Shown: positions 6,441 through 6,453 of the stretch, piece after piece
Layout of the letters: each line of letters begins with the position of its first letter
Position numbering within the stretch: the first letter of the stretch is position 1
DNA from: Trueperaceae bacterium
Lineage (GTDB): Bacteria; Deinococcota; Deinococci; Deinococcales; Trueperaceae
Length of the DNA: 6,453 bases
Reading direction: 5' to 3'
NCBI GenBank assembly: GCA_007122815.1
Contig: SKSV01000284.1
Span: 1-6,453 of the forward strand
Notes under the pieces: generated by a model
Seen by the model: the letters and a program-made list of their open reading frames with translations, nothing else
Told to the model about the DNA's origin: nothing
The model's database searches: none
Made by a program: the position numbers and the translations under genes

Positions 6441-6453
6441 TGAAACGTAGGCA

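Overview
The window is GC-rich bacterial DNA, about 70% or more G+C over most of its length. It holds six protein genes and very little spacer. No rRNA, tRNA, CRISPR array, insertion sequence or attachment site is visible. The gene content suggests a free-living, light-sensing bacterium. A BTAD-type ATPase regulator, a biliverdin-binding phytochrome, and two genes that start 5-6 bases after a TANNNT-like hexamer without a Shine-Dalgarno sequence would all fit a member of the Deinococcota. High-GC Myxococcota, Chloroflexota or Actinobacteriota cannot be excluded, so this assignment is tentative.

Left and centre (1-4658, all on the minus strand). Read 5'->3' on that strand, the order is bphO (heme oxygenase, 4658-3969), bphP (phytochrome fused to a GGDEF diguanylate cyclase, 3972-1948), then, after about 110 bases, a large regulator with a winged-helix/BTAD/AAA-ATPase layout (1837 to the left edge). 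The regulator is cut by the window edge: its C-terminus lies outside. bphO and bphP overlap by four bases (GTGA) and are almost certainly co-transcribed. BphO should cleave heme to biliverdin. BphP should bind biliverdin through Cys10 and convert red/far-red light into control of c-di-GMP synthesis. The regulator may or may not belong to the same circuit, since it appears to have its own -10 element.

A divergent intergenic region (4659-4827) separates bphO from a plus-strand gene (4828-5793) for a membrane-anchored alpha/beta hydrolase with a complete Ser-Asp-His triad. The region carries a perfect 7-bp inverted repeat.

Right end (5913-6397, minus strand). This is a VapBC-type toxin-antitoxin pair, vapB then vapC, also overlapping by GTGA. 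It lies in DNA of lower G+C (about 50-65% by hand count of individual lines), which hints at a separate origin. The VapC reading frame is open, but it appears to lack roughly 40 central residues, including one catalytic acidic residue of the PIN fold, so the toxin is probably inactive.
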